Shown: piece by piece, positions 26,603-36,047 of the stretch | How positions within the stretch are numbered: the first letter of the stretch is position 1 | Layout of the letters: each line of letters starts with the position of its first letter | Origin: Petroclostridium xylanilyticum | GTDB taxonomy: Bacteria > Bacillota > Clostridia > SK-Y3 | NCBI RefSeq assembly: GCF_002252565.1 | Contig: NZ_NPML01000029.1 | Coordinates: 248,001 to 312,000, forward strand | Direction: 5' to 3' | Length of the DNA: 64,000 nt | Program-made: the position numbers and the translations under genes | Notes under the pieces: model-generated | What the model saw: only the letters and a program-made list of their open reading frames with translations | Told to the model about the DNA's origin: nothing | Database searches by the model: none

Positions 26603-27363
26603 TACTGGTATTGGCGGGAACGCAGGACGGAAGGGAAATAGCCTGCCAATTGGGGCTCCAGGGCTACGATGTGACAGTATCGGTTGCTTCGGAATATGGG
26701 GCTGCACTTGTACAGCAGGCTGAAAATGTTAAAGTTATTCAGGGAAAGTTACAGCTGGCGGATATGAAAAAATTTATTATGACGATGGGGATTTCTGTTG
26801 TTGTAGATGCTACCCATCCTTTTGCAAAAAACGTATCTGAAAATGCTATTCAAGCTTGCAGAGAAACGTCCATCCATTATTTAAGGTATGAAAGAGATAG
26901 TGCGAACGTGGAAGGATATTCAAACGTAGTCCTTGTAGATTCCTACCATGAGGCAGTTGAGAAAGTCAATGAAATGGACGGGATGGTATTTCTTACGACA
27001 GGCAGCAACAGCCTTGATATTTTCATAAATGGGATAAATGACAGGACAAGAATTGCAGCCCGTGTACTTCCCGGTGTACAGGTCATGAATAAATGTATCG
27101 GGCTTGGACTGCAGCCATCACAAATCATTGCGATGCAGGGACCGTTCAGCCGGGAATTAAATAGAGAAATGTTTAAGCATTACAATACTGCCGTAGTAGT
27201 TACGAAAGAAAGCGGAAATATTGGAGGGATTGAAGATAAAATATTAGCAGCCCGGGATATAGGCATTCCCATCATCGTTATTACACGGCCCGGTATAGAT
27301 TACCCGTTAGTGGTCGGAACTTTTGAGCAAGTATTGGAGAGAATTGAGCAATGGGAAAAATAA
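26599..27363 (+). CDS. cbiJ: Cobalt-precorrin-6A reductase
   Basis: NAD(P)H-dependent reduction of the corrin macrocycle. The 254-residue protein begins ILVLAGTQDGREIACQL (about 2-18) and carries VVDATHPFAKNVSENAIQAC (about 72-91), YLRYERD (about 98), VFLTTGSNSLDIF (about 134-146) and VVVTKESGNIGG (about 200-211), all CbiJ/CobK features. It overlaps cbiH at ATGA and cobU by 13 bases. Confidence 0.94.
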   Translation: MILVLAGTQDGREIACQLGLQGYDVTVSVASEYGAALVQQAENVKVIQGKLQLADMKKFIMTMGISVVVDATHPFAKNVSENAIQACRETSIHYLRYERDSANVEGYSNVVLVDSYHEAVEKVNEMDGMVFLTTGSNSLDIFINGINDRTRIAARVLPGVQVMNKCIGLGLQPSQIIAMQGPFSRELNREMFKHYNTAVVVTKESGNIGGIEDKILAARDIGIPIIVITRPGIDYPLVVGTFEQVLERIEQWEK

Positions 27364-27911
27364 TATTAGTTACCGGAGGTGCCAGAAGCGGGAAGAGCAC
27401 CTTCGCGGAAAATCTGGTTTCCAGACTGGGGACAAAAATTTTATATATTGCCACTTCTATTCCCTTTGACGACGAAATGAAGGATAGGATCCGAAAGCAT
27501 AGAGAACAAAGGCCCTCTTTTTGGGATACGCTGGAAGCCTATAAAAATCTGGACATAAAGATAAAAGAGATATATAAAGGACATCAGGGCATACTTTTAG
27601 ATTGCATTACAATCATGATTTCCAATATTCTATTCAGTAATGGGGATATAGATTGGAATACTTGTAATATGGATAAAGTTAATGGACTGGAACTGCAGGT
27701 TAAAGAAGAAATCAATAAGCTTATAAAGGTGTCTGGGGAAATCAATGTACCTGTTGTGGTGGTTACCAATGAGCTGGGCATGGGGATTGTCCCTGAAAAC
27801 CGGTTAGCCAGGATCTTCAGGGATATCGCCGGCAGGGTAAACCAGCAGTTGGCAGCAGCGGCAGAAGAAGTATATCTGGTGGTAGCGGGGATACCGGTAA
27901 GAATTAAATAA
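27351..27911 (+). CDS. cobU: Adenosylcobinamide kinase / adenosylcobinamide-phosphate guanylyltransferase
   Basis: Activates adenosylcobinamide (phosphate) to the GDP derivative for nucleotide loop assembly. The 186 residues contain the P-loop VTGGARSGKSTFAENL (about 7-22), ILYIATSIPFDDEM (about 30-43), IRKHREQRP with the guanylated histidine (about 47-55), LLDCITIMISNILF and VVVTNELGMGIVPENRLAR (about 136-154). It overlaps cbiJ by 13 bases. A 100-base spacer with a G-rich repeat separates it from cobS. Confidence 0.95.
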   Translation: MGKIILVTGGARSGKSTFAENLVSRLGTKILYIATSIPFDDEMKDRIRKHREQRPSFWDTLEAYKNLDIKIKEIYKGHQGILLDCITIMISNILFSNGDIDWNTCNMDKVNGLELQVKEEINKLIKVSGEINVPVVVVTNELGMGIVPENRLARIFRDIAGRVNQQLAAAAEEVYLVVAGIPVRIK

Positions 27912-28011
27912 TCTGCTAATATGAAAATAGTGGGGAGTTATTTGAATTCAGAATTGAGAATTAAGAATTAGTGCGGCTATATAGAAATAGGCATAAGTAG
28001 ATGGAGGTTGT

Positions 28012-28752
28012 ATGATAAAGCGTATCATTCTAATGACACAATTTCTAACCCGAATTCCCATCCCCATAACTTTAGATGTAACAGAAGAAGACTTTGGCAA
28101 GGGGTTGGCTTTTGCACCATTGGTAGGAATGCTCATTGGTGGATTAATGGCAGCAGTATATTATGGAGCAAGTTATATCACTCAGGGCATATTTCCCGCA
28201 GTTGCTGCCGTTATTTTTTATGCCTTTATTACAGGCGGATTGCATATTGACGGTCTTGGTGACACCTTTGACGGGCTTTTCAGCAACCGTTCCAGGGACA
28301 GGATGCTGGAAATCATGAGGGACAGCAGGGTGGGGACCAATGCCGTAATTACTATCGTATCTGTATTTTTGTTAAATATAGCATGTATAGACGCTATTTC
28401 AAAAGAAGCAGCATTTAAAGCAGTGTTTTTCATGCCTGCTATAGGGCGGCTAGGTTCCGTCTGTTCTGCAGGAATGGCTACCTATGCAAGAAGCGGACAG
28501 GGGCTGGGAAAAGCATTTATTGATATATGCGGCATCAATGAAATAATCATTGGAACCATGATTTCTTTGCTGGCAGCTTTTACATTATTCAATATAAAAG
28601 GCTTTATTTTTGTAGGTGCAGCGATACTATTTACCTATCTGTTTGTAAAATTTGTAACGTCCAAAATTGGAGGGATGACCGGAGATACCTGCGGGGCCGC
28701 ATGTGAATTAAACCAAACTATTTTTCTGGTGTTAATGTTAGTATTAAAATAG
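28012..28752 (+). CDS. cobS: Adenosylcobinamide-GDP ribazoletransferase (cobalamin synthase)
   Basis: Integral membrane enzyme that joins adenosylcobinamide-GDP and alpha-ribazole (phosphate). The 246 residues have about six membrane segments, with the family motifs HIDGLGDTFDGLFS (about 76-89), IMRDSRVGTNAVI (about 100-112) and GGMTGDTCGAACELNQ (about 221-236). GGAGG precedes ATG. cobC follows after about 30 bases. cobT, needed to make alpha-ribazole phosphate, is not in the window. Confidence 0.95.
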   Translation: MIKRIILMTQFLTRIPIPITLDVTEEDFGKGLAFAPLVGMLIGGLMAAVYYGASYITQGIFPAVAAVIFYAFITGGLHIDGLGDTFDGLFSNRSRDRMLEIMRDSRVGTNAVITIVSVFLLNIACIDAISKEAAFKAVFFMPAIGRLGSVCSAGMATYARSGQGLGKAFIDICGINEIIIGTMISLLAAFTLFNIKGFIFVGAAILFTYLFVKFVTSKIGGMTGDTCGAACELNQTIFLVLMLVLK

Positions 28753-28783
28753 TGGAAAGATTATTGAATGGGGTGAATGTTGT

Positions 28784-29377
28784 ATGCTTGAACTAATTTT
28801 AATACGCCACGGAGAAACAGATAGCAATATTAAAGGTACGCATTTAGGCTGGACGGATATACCGCTTAATGAGCAGGGGATTAAACAAGCAGAGCACATT
28901 GCAAATCTTTTAAAAAATGAGCCAATTGACCAGGTATATTCAAGCCCTTTAAAACGGGCAATGCAAACTGCACATGCAATCAATAAATACCATGGAAAAA
29001 ATATTATTAATTTAGATGCAATAAAAGAGCGGAATTTTGGAATATGGGAAGACCTTATTTATGATGAAATAAAGGAAAAGCATAGAGAACTTCATGACAA
29101 GTGGGTTAAGGACTGGATTGACTTTAAGATTCCAAAAGGCGAGAGTGCCAGAGAAACCTTTGAAAGGGTAACAGCAGCAGTAGATGAAATTATTAATAAG
29201 CATCAGGAAGGTAAAGTTGTAATTGTGACCCACCTTGGAAGCATAAGAAATATTATTGCTTATTTATTAGGTATGACCATTGAAGGCAGCTGGCGCTTTA
29301 GAGTATTGAACGGGAGTGCTGCCAGAATCCAGATAAGTGATGGTTACGCGGTTTTAACATCACTTAATGAGAAATAG
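28784..29377 (+). CDS. cobC: Alpha-ribazole phosphatase (histidine phosphatase family)
   Basis: Removes the phosphate from alpha-ribazole 5'-phosphate or cobalamin phosphate. The 197 residues belong to the phosphoglycerate-mutase-like superfamily, with the phosphohistidine motif LILIRHGETDSN (about 3-14), VYSSPLKRAMQTA (about 51-63), ERNFGIWE (about 83-90) and the second catalytic histidine in VIVTHLGSIRNI (about 146-157). Its position directly after cobS supports CobC over a general phosphatase. Confidence 0.88.
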   Translation: MLELILIRHGETDSNIKGTHLGWTDIPLNEQGIKQAEHIANLLKNEPIDQVYSSPLKRAMQTAHAINKYHGKNIINLDAIKERNFGIWEDLIYDEIKEKHRELHDKWVKDWIDFKIPKGESARETFERVTAAVDEIINKHQEGKVVIVTHLGSIRNIIAYLLGMTIEGSWRFRVLNGSAARIQISDGYAVLTSLNEK

Positions 29378-29535
29378 GTGTATAATAATCTGTAAAGAAT
29401 AGCAGAAAATAAAGAAATAAAGCAGCTTTGAAGAGTAAAAATTTTTCGAGTTAATAAGCCTCATCAACACAAGGATTTTGATAAAATAGAAATAGACGTA
29501 AATAACTATTTTATCGTAAAGGGGCTAAAAAGATA

Positions 29536-29664
29536 ATGACAAGAAAAGAAAAAAGACAGTTAAGTACAGAGAGTAAAGCTTTCAGATGCCATAAGGTACA
29601 AGGATACTATTTTAGCAAGCCGTTACCCTATGAGGAAGTATTGAAGTTTCTACGGGAACACTGA
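29536..29664 (+). pseudogene. Remnant of an EAL-domain c-di-GMP phosphodiesterase (C-terminal end)
   Basis: An open stretch of 42 codons ends in HKVQGYYFSKPLPYEEVLKF followed by LREH and a stop. KVQGYYFSKPLP is the signature near the end of EAL domains. The upstream sequence (29400-29535) gives no matching EAL catalytic motifs, so this is the tail of a deleted gene. It may by chance have a start codon (ATG 29536), but it has no catalytic residues. Confidence 0.6.
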
Positions 29665-29706
29665 GACTTTAACAGAGAAACTACATATAACTAAAAAGTT
29701 GAAGCA

Positions 29707-29816
29707 CGGGGGATGGGCGCATTTAATATTTTTGAAGAATATTATGGAAAGAACGTTGCGGAAAGGTTTAGAGCCTGTTAATAATATTCTTCAAAAATAA
29801 AATATACGCCCTGGGG
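29707..29816 (+). repeat. MITE-like dispersed repeat, family B, copy 3 (with terminal inverted repeats)
   Basis: The left end GGGCGCATTTAATATTTTTG, then AAGAATATTA, is the inverted complement of the right end TAATATTCTTCAAAAATAAA followed by ATATACGCCCT. The conserved core TGGAAAGAACGTTGCGGAAA, then GGTTTAGAGCCTGTTA, lies between them. It is the most complete of the three copies. Confidence 0.78.
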
Positions 29817-29843
29817 GTATTTCTGTGCTTTTATGATGTCATT

Positions 29844-32015
29844 TTATCTCTGCAAGTAATTATAAATCATTACAGCAGCTTCAGCTCTGGTTAATTTATC
29901 CTTGGGGTTAAAATAGCCATTGTTTCCATTTATTATTTTAAGCCCGTTGGCAATTACAACATATCCAATCAAATCAGCATTTATTTTATCTGCATCTTTG
30001 AAGTTGCAATAGTAAATTCCTTTAATATCAGCAACCTTATCATATTTTAAGGCCCTTATGATAAACTTGACACTGTCTTCTCTGGTTAACGTTGAATCAG
30101 GAGATTTCTCATTTTCTTTTACAATACCTTCTCTAATTAAAAAACTGTACATTTCATCTATATCTTTATTGCTGCCATTAGAGGCCGGGTACGGTCCGTA
30201 ATAATTCAATGTTTTTGAAAGAAGGCGGAAAAAATCTTTCTGACTAACCTCCTGGTCAGGCTTAAATTCCGTACCTTCCAGTGCAATACCATATTCAGCC
30301 AGTGCTATTATCTGCTTTTCAGCGAAACTGCCGGAAATATCCGTGTACTCAACAGGTTTATTTTCTTTATAGGGCTTTCCATCATAATCCAGTATTATAC
30401 CTGTATTCGCATCAAACAATAAAGGTTTATCTTGTTTTACACTGTATACAAGCTTTACTTCAGTTTTTCGGTTTGAATAGTCGGGAGGAACAATTTTTGA
30501 AGTTAACTCATCAGTATATGTTACTTTATACTGCAGTTCCAGGCCGATTTCTTTAAACATTTTCTCATATACATGATCTAAAGAAACAGCTTTATCTACT
30601 GATGGAAAGTCCAAGTCAAACCAGGTCATGTCAAAATTGATAATTTTTCCGTTTACAGCATCGTAGCTTACCATTATCGAATTGTTAGGGAACAGGACAC
30701 CGTTCACTTTTCTTGTATATCTAAAGCTGTACTGGGTAGGTTTTTCATTCGCCGCATAAGGGATATAACGATTAATATCACTGTCATCATATTCAACAGT
30801 GCTGAATTTGTCAGGATAGAGCTCCTTTAAGAATTTCTCAACAGCTGCTTTGGAAGCTGCTTCATCAAATTTTGCTGCATCGCCATCCTTGTAAGAGGTA
30901 TTCCTATAAAAGCCTCTAATTTCACCGGTTCTGGCATCAAGCCTGACACTTAAGTATTGATATTCATCATTTTTATCTTTTGGTTCTTTAACAAAATGAA
31001 GATACCACGTGAAATCTTTTTTTAATGGCCAATCTCGTGAAAGATTTGCGTTGTTTAATTTAAAATCATCGGTTAATTCCAATATTTTATAACTTCTCGT
31101 TTTTCTTTCGGCATCTTCTTTGCTGAGCAATTTAGAAATTTCTTCAACTGCCTTTAGTTCTTCAGGAGAGAGTGCTGGCTGTTCTGCCTTGGCTTCAGAT
31201 GCCATTTTCCTCTTCATATTATATTCGGCGCCGCCGCGGCCATCTGCATAGTAGTAAATAGGGCTGATATTTATTTTTTCTCCTGTGAAAGCATCTATAC
31301 AGTAGTTGGAATTGTATTTGGGTGCATAGGCAGCATAAGCCTTTACCATGTCACTGTCAACGGTATAATCATATATAAGTCTCAGGCCTAGTTTTTCTTT
31401 ATAGGCTTTCTGTGCTTCTTCAAGTGATATTGCTTTATCAGCGGCAGGGAAAGCCAAATTCTTTAACCAATTATATTGATAGCCTTGTACATCTCCGGTT
31501 TCACGGTTTACTTCCACAAATATATTATTAGCATCAAAAGGGATGCCGTTTACCATTCTAATAAAATTGAAGTAATAGGCAACTTCCATCAGCGAGTTTT
31601 GTTGATGATTATCTACAAGCTTTACCTGAGACAAAGCATCAGGATTAATCTTTTTGATAAATTCTTCTGCTTTAACCTTGGCTTCCTGTCTGCTTACCGC
31701 AGGGAGTTTTCTTTGATTATAATCATAAGGTCTGTAATAATAGTAACTTAATATAGTTCCCTGGTCGTCTATTCTGACACTTATACTGCCGTCATTCCCG
31801 TTTTTACTGTTCCAACTTAAATACCAAACCTGTCTGTCGTCTTCAGTAATGACGTTATAGTTAAATTCAGTAAAACTGTCAGGAATAGAGAGCTTTCCTT
31901 TAGCAGCTTTAATGGCCTCTTGCAGGCCTTTGTCACCTTCCGCAAAAACTTGAGAAGGTATTAGTACGGTAACTAAAATGAATAGTGTTACAAATAGGGC
32001 AATTTTTCTCTTCAA
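29844..32015 (-). CDS. Secreted SLH-domain surface protein with YcdB/YcdC repeats
   Basis: A 723-residue exported protein. The signal peptide KRKIALFVTLFILVTVLIPS ends at QVFA (about residue 25). Two similar halves (about 30-265 and 300-560) carry PepSY-like YcdB/YcdC units, each with a DFP/LAFPSVDKAVSLE-type block and GEIRGFYR/GDVQGYQY motifs. Two C-terminal SLH-type units (about 580-720) with FKPDQEVSQKDFFRLL and GYFNPKDKLTRAEAAVMIYN anchor it to the cell wall. TTG at 32015 is preferred, as AGAGGTG lies just upstream. Its function is unknown beyond surface localisation. Confidence 0.88.
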   Translation of the reverse strand: MKRKIALFVTLFILVTVLIPSQVFAEGDKGLQEAIKAAKGKLSIPDSFTEFNYNVITEDDRQVWYLSWNSKNGNDGSISVRIDDQGTILSYYYYRPYDYNQRKLPAVSRQEAKVKAEEFIKKINPDALSQVKLVDNHQQNSLMEVAYYFNFIRMVNGIPFDANNIFVEVNRETGDVQGYQYNWLKNLAFPAADKAISLEEAQKAYKEKLGLRLIYDYTVDSDMVKAYAAYAPKYNSNYCIDAFTGEKINISPIYYYADGRGGAEYNMKRKMASEAKAEQPALSPEELKAVEEISKLLSKEDAERKTRSYKILELTDDFKLNNANLSRDWPLKKDFTWYLHFVKEPKDKNDEYQYLSVRLDARTGEIRGFYRNTSYKDGDAAKFDEAASKAAVEKFLKELYPDKFSTVEYDDSDINRYIPYAANEKPTQYSFRYTRKVNGVLFPNNSIMVSYDAVNGKIINFDMTWFDLDFPSVDKAVSLDHVYEKMFKEIGLELQYKVTYTDELTSKIVPPDYSNRKTEVKLVYSVKQDKPLLFDANTGIILDYDGKPYKENKPVEYTDISGSFAEKQIIALAEYGIALEGTEFKPDQEVSQKDFFRLLSKTLNYYGPYPASNGSNKDIDEMYSFLIREGIVKENEKSPDSTLTREDSVKFIIRALKYDKVADIKGIYYCNFKDADKINADLIGYVVIANGLKIINGNNGYFNPKDKLTRAEAAVMIYNYLQR

Positions 32016-32352
32016 TTTTATCACCTCTTGATAAATTTTATAATTTACACATATAGACTTAGATATTCTCAAAAAGTTCCATTATATAGCTGAATTTTTT
32101 AATGCAAAACCAAATTACCAGTAAAAAATTTTATTCTATCTGTCGAAGGCTGTCGAACAAAAGTTTGGGTTTTAAGAAGGAAATTTTATACATATGTAGA
32201 ATTTTAATATATAATAGGGATTTGTAGGTGCTGAACAAAGATTATGCAAGATATGTACCATAAATTAACATAAAAATTTTTGAATTGGTTAGCAGGAATA
32301 GATATGAAAAAAGAAAAGCGTAAAGAAATTCTCTTTATCAATATCTAATAGA

Positions 32353-32571
32353 TGGGGGTGGTCTGATATTCCTGAAAATAAAGAAAAGTTATATCCTCTT
32401 ATAATCCTTGAGCAGCATAAAGAAGAATTATTGAGGTGGAGTAGACTTAATATTAGGCCAAAAGAAATTTCCAGAAGATTGCGGGCGTATGGAATAGAAA
32501 TATCTCCTATGACAATAAAATATTGGCTTAAATTAAAAAAAAGTAAAAATCTCCCGGATTTAAAGAAGTAA
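32353..32571 (+). pseudogene. Fragment with helix-turn-helix-like sequence
   Basis: A 72-codon frame with no good start reads WGWSDIPENKEKLYPLIILE and later IRPKEISRRLRAYGIEISPM followed by TIKYWLK, a pattern like a homeodomain-type or terminase-small-subunit-like DNA-binding unit. A separate frame just upstream (ATG 32304, MKKEKRKEI) stops at a TAA immediately before it, as if a frameshift split one gene. The rest of the 876-base spacer 32016-32891 holds a TA-dinucleotide run at 32643-32659 and the repeat at 32670. Confidence 0.35.
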
Positions 32572-32669
32572 TTTTAGTTTTACTTTACAAAAAATAAATC
32601 ATTAAAGTGAATATTTATAGATTTGTTTGAGGTAAAATGGGTATATATATATATATATAAAGATTAAGA

Positions 32670-32792
32670 ATTATATATTTACTGATAATGATTTTACATG
32701 GCAGATAAAGTCAATAAGTTCACGGTTCACAGTAAAAGCTGTTAAATCGTTTACTACTGTGAACTGAGAACTGTTAACTGTGAACTATATAG
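32670..32792 (+). repeat. GTTCAC-rich dispersed repeat, family A, copy 1
   Basis: It runs from ATTATATATTTACTGATAATG to CTGTGAACTATATAG. The interior holds GTTCACGGTTCACAG, and CTGTGAACTGAGAACTGTTA with AACTGTGAAC, in inverted orientation. The whole unit, including its non-palindromic left part, recurs reverse-complemented at 48460-48603. It lies just upstream of pflB. Confidence 0.82.
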
Positions 32793-32891
32793 TTAAGAGA
32801 TTAGACTTAATTGCAATTTAACCTTTTTATTTAAACTTTTTTTAAATTTTAACATTAATAGAAGATGACTGGTAGATGGGGTGAAAATTTT

Positions 32892-35120
32892 ATGGACGCT
32901 TGGAAAGGTTTTAATAAAGGAAATTGGAATTCTGAGATTGATGTTAGAGATTTTATTATTAAAAATGTAACTCCTTATGAAGGAGATGACAGTTTTCTTG
33001 TCGGGCCTACTGGAAAGACAAAAAAAATTTGGACCAAGATCACCGAGTTGTTGGAAGAAGAAAGGAAAAGAGGTGGGACATTGGCGGTAGATGGACATAC
33101 AATATCTACCATTACCTCTCATCGACCTGGGTATATTGACAAAGAAAATGAAATAATTGTCGGATTGCAGACGGATGCACCGTTAAAAAGAGCCATTATG
33201 CCTTTTGGGGGGATAAGGATGATTCTTAAAGGGTGCGAGGCATATGGATGTGAAATAGATCCGGATGTTATAGAAATTTTTACGAAATATAGAAAAACTC
33301 ATAATGATGCGGTTTATGACGTATATACTCCCGAAATGAGAAGAGCGAAGAAGGCTGGCATTATTACCGGATTGCCCGATGCCTATGGTAGAGGAAGAAT
33401 CATTGGTGACTACCGCAGGGTTCCATTGTACGGTGTAGATTTTCTTATCAAGGAAAAAGAAGAAGAAAAAGCAATGATGGAATACGACTTTTTTGATGAA
33501 AAAGCTACCCGGGAAAGGGAAGAGGTAACCGAACAGATAAAAGCTCTCCATGAGTTAAAAGAAATGGCAAAAAGCTATGGATTTGATATATCCATGCCGG
33601 CAGCCAATGCAAAAGAAGCGGTACAGTGGCTATATTTGGCTTATCTTGCAGCAGTAAAAGAACAAAACGGTGCCGCTATGAGCTTGGGAAGAGTTTCTAC
33701 TTTCCTTGACATATATATTGAAAGGGATTTAAAAGAAGGAAAAATAACCGAAGAAGAAGCGCAGGAACTCATTGACCAATTTGTTATCAAGCTGAGGATT
33801 GTAAGGTTCTTACGTACTCCAGAGTATGACAGGCTGTTTAGCGGAGATCCTACCTGGGTAACTGAATGTATTGGCGGTATGGGCCTTCATGGAAAAACTC
33901 TGGTGACCAAAACATCCTTCAGATTTTTGAATACATTATATAATTTAGGCCCTGCACCCGAACCGAATATGACTGTACTCTGGTCAGTAAATCTGCCGGA
34001 GAATTTCAAAAAATTCTGTGCCAAGGTGTCTATAGATACCAGTTCCATCCAATATGAAAGTGATGACATTATGAGAAGGCATTACGGAGACGACTATGGA
34101 ATTGCCTGCTGTGTATCAGCGATGAGATTGGGTAAACAGATGCAGTTCTTTGGGGCAAGGTGTAATCTTGCAAAGGCATTGCTATATGCAATTAACGGCG
34201 GCCGTGATGAAATGACCGGTATTCAGGTGGGACCAAAGTTTGCTCCCATTAAGTCGGAATACCTGGATTATGATGAAGTGATGGAGAGATTTAATACAAT
34301 TTTGGATTGGGTAGCAAGGTTATACATCAATACACTCAATATGATCCATTATATGCATGATAAATATGCCTATGAGAGAATACAGATGGCATTACATGAT
34401 CGAGAAATTTTAAGGACAATGGCTTGTGGAATAGCAGGGTTATCCGTTGTTACTGATTCTTTAAGCGCAATCAAATATGCAAAAGTAAAAACCATTAGAA
34501 ATGAAGAAGGTATTGTGGTAGACTATGAAGTGGAAGGAGATTACCCCAAGTTTGGAAATAACGATGAGCGTGTAGACAGCATAGCGACCTATGTGGTTAA
34601 AATGTTTATGAATAAATTAAGAAAACAGAGGACCTACAGGGATTCCATACCTACATTGTCTATTTTGACAATTACATCTAATGTTGTTTACGGTGAGAAA
34701 ACCGGAAATACTCCAGACGGAAGAAAAGCGGGTGAACCCCTTGCGCCAGGAGCAAATCCTATGCACGGCAGGGATATAAAAGGTGCTTTGGCAGTATTAA
34801 GCTCTATTGCAAAGCTGCCCTATGAATATGCGCAGGATGGTATCTCCTATACCTTCTCCATTATTCCAAAAGCGCTGGGTAAAAATACAGAAGATAGAAT
34901 TGGCAATCTTAAAGCCTTGTTGGACGGATATTTCAGCAAAGGCGGACATCATATCAATGTAAATGTATTTGAAAGAGAAATGTTACTGGATGCAATGGAA
35001 CACCCTGAGAAATATCCGCAACTTACTATAAGAGTTTCCGGATATGCGGTGAATTTTATAAAGCTGACAAGAAAGCAGCAGTTGGATGTAATTAACAGGA
35101 CGTTTCATCAGAAGATTTAA
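32892..35120 (+). CDS. pflB: Formate C-acetyltransferase (pyruvate formate-lyase)
   Basis: Cleaves pyruvate with CoA to acetyl-CoA and formate using a glycyl radical. The 742-residue protein aligns from its first residues with E. coli PflB ([10 protein letters not shown] and [11 protein letters not shown] near 3-36). It contains the catalytic Cys-Cys pair in [10 protein letters not shown] (about 406) and the radical glycine in [13 protein letters not shown] (about 714-726). ATG at 32892 follows GGGGTG. pflA follows after about 64 bases. This marks anaerobic fermentative metabolism. Confidence 0.97.
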   Translation: MDAWKGFNKGNWNSEIDVRDFIIKNVTPYEGDDSFLVGPTGKTKKIWTKITELLEEERKRGGTLAVDGHTISTITSHRPGYIDKENEIIVGLQTDAPLKRAIMPFGGIRMILKGCEAYGCEIDPDVIEIFTKYRKTHNDAVYDVYTPEMRRAKKAGIITGLPDAYGRGRIIGDYRRVPLYGVDFLIKEKEEEKAMMEYDFFDEKATREREEVTEQIKALHELKEMAKSYGFDISMPAANAKEAVQWLYLAYLAAVKEQNGAAMSLGRVSTFLDIYIERDLKEGKITEEEAQELIDQFVIKLRIVRFLRTPEYDRLFSGDPTWVTECIGGMGLHGKTLVTKTSFRFLNTLYNLGPAPEPNMTVLWSVNLPENFKKFCAKVSIDTSSIQYESDDIMRRHYGDDYGIACCVSAMRLGKQMQFFGARCNLAKALLYAINGGRDEMTGIQVGPKFAPIKSEYLDYDEVMERFNTILDWVARLYINTLNMIHYMHDKYAYERIQMALHDREILRTMACGIAGLSVVTDSLSAIKYAKVKTIRNEEGIVVDYEVEGDYPKFGNNDERVDSIATYVVKMFMNKLRKQRTYRDSIPTLSILTITSNVVYGEKTGNTPDGRKAGEPLAPGANPMHGRDIKGALAVLSSIAKLPYEYAQDGISYTFSIIPKALGKNTEDRIGNLKALLDGYFSKGGHHINVNVFEREMLLDAMEHPEKYPQLTIRVSGYAVNFIKLTRKQQLDVINRTFHQKI

Positions 35121-35184
35121 TTAATGGGGAACTATTCTTTAAAGCTAAAATATACGCCCATTCATATCACGTGGGGGTGAAAAT

Positions 35185-35916
35185 ATGAGTGAACCAATCA
35201 AAGGTAGAATACATTCTATAGAAACTTTCGGTACCGTTGACGGTCCGGGGATTAGATTCGTTGTCTTTATGCAGGGGTGTCCTTTGAGGTGTTTGTACTG
35301 TCATAATAGGGATACATGGAACCCCAAAGGCGGTAGGGAAGTTACAGTAGATGAAATCATTGAAGATTTAAAAGGATATATGGAATTTATAAAATTCTCT
35401 GGAGGCGGTATTACTGTTACCGGTGGAGAACCAACACTCCAGGCACAGTTTGTAACAGAGTTATTCAAAAGATGTAAAGAGCTTGGAGTGCATACTGCAT
35501 TGGATACTTCCGGTTTTGCAAATATAGAGAAGGTAAAGGAACTTTTACAGTATACCGACTTAGTGCTGCTGGATATAAAGCAGGCTATTGGAGACAAGCA
35601 CAAAGTGCTTACCGGTGTAGGTAATGAAAAAATTCAAGCTTTTGCGCGATACCTTTCCGAACAGGGTATTGCTGCATGGATAAGGTATGTTTTGGTACCC
35701 GGCTATACCGATGGAGAAGACGATCTTGCAGCAGCAGCTGACTTCATAGGGGAATTGAAGAATGTTAAAAGAATAGATGTGCTTCCATACCACTCGATGG
35801 GAGAATACAAGTGGGAGAAGCTCGGGGAAAAATATCCCCTGCATGGTGTAGAATCGCCTAGCCAGGAACAGGTAGAGAGGGCAAAGAAAATTTTGGAGAG
35901 CAAGCTTTACTTTTAG
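35185..35916 (+). CDS. pflA: Pyruvate formate-lyase activating enzyme
   Basis: A radical SAM enzyme that installs the glycyl radical on PflB. The 243 residues contain the [4Fe-4S] motif CPLRCLYCHN (CX3CX2C, about 31-40), the SAM-binding GGGITVTGGEPTLQ (about 73-86) and DTSGFA (about 110). GGGGGTG precedes ATG. Tightly placed after pflB, as is usual. Confidence 0.97.
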   Translation: MSEPIKGRIHSIETFGTVDGPGIRFVVFMQGCPLRCLYCHNRDTWNPKGGREVTVDEIIEDLKGYMEFIKFSGGGITVTGGEPTLQAQFVTELFKRCKELGVHTALDTSGFANIEKVKELLQYTDLVLLDIKQAIGDKHKVLTGVGNEKIQAFARYLSEQGIAAWIRYVLVPGYTDGEDDLAAAADFIGELKNVKRIDVLPYHSMGEYKWEKLGEKYPLHGVESPSQEQVERAKKILESKLYF

Positions 35917-36047
35917 GTGTATAAATTAAAAGTGAAGAATATTATTCCTAATTTCCTTTGTTTTCATTAAATACGCCCTTTACTTTTGATATGAGATTAT
36001 ATATTATATAGTAAAGTGAACAAATGATGAACAGGTAGGAAAGGGGC

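Noticed and set aside
32643-32660. TA dinucleotide run upstream of pflB
   Set aside because: A simple low-complexity tract, common in AT-rich spacers; no function can be argued.
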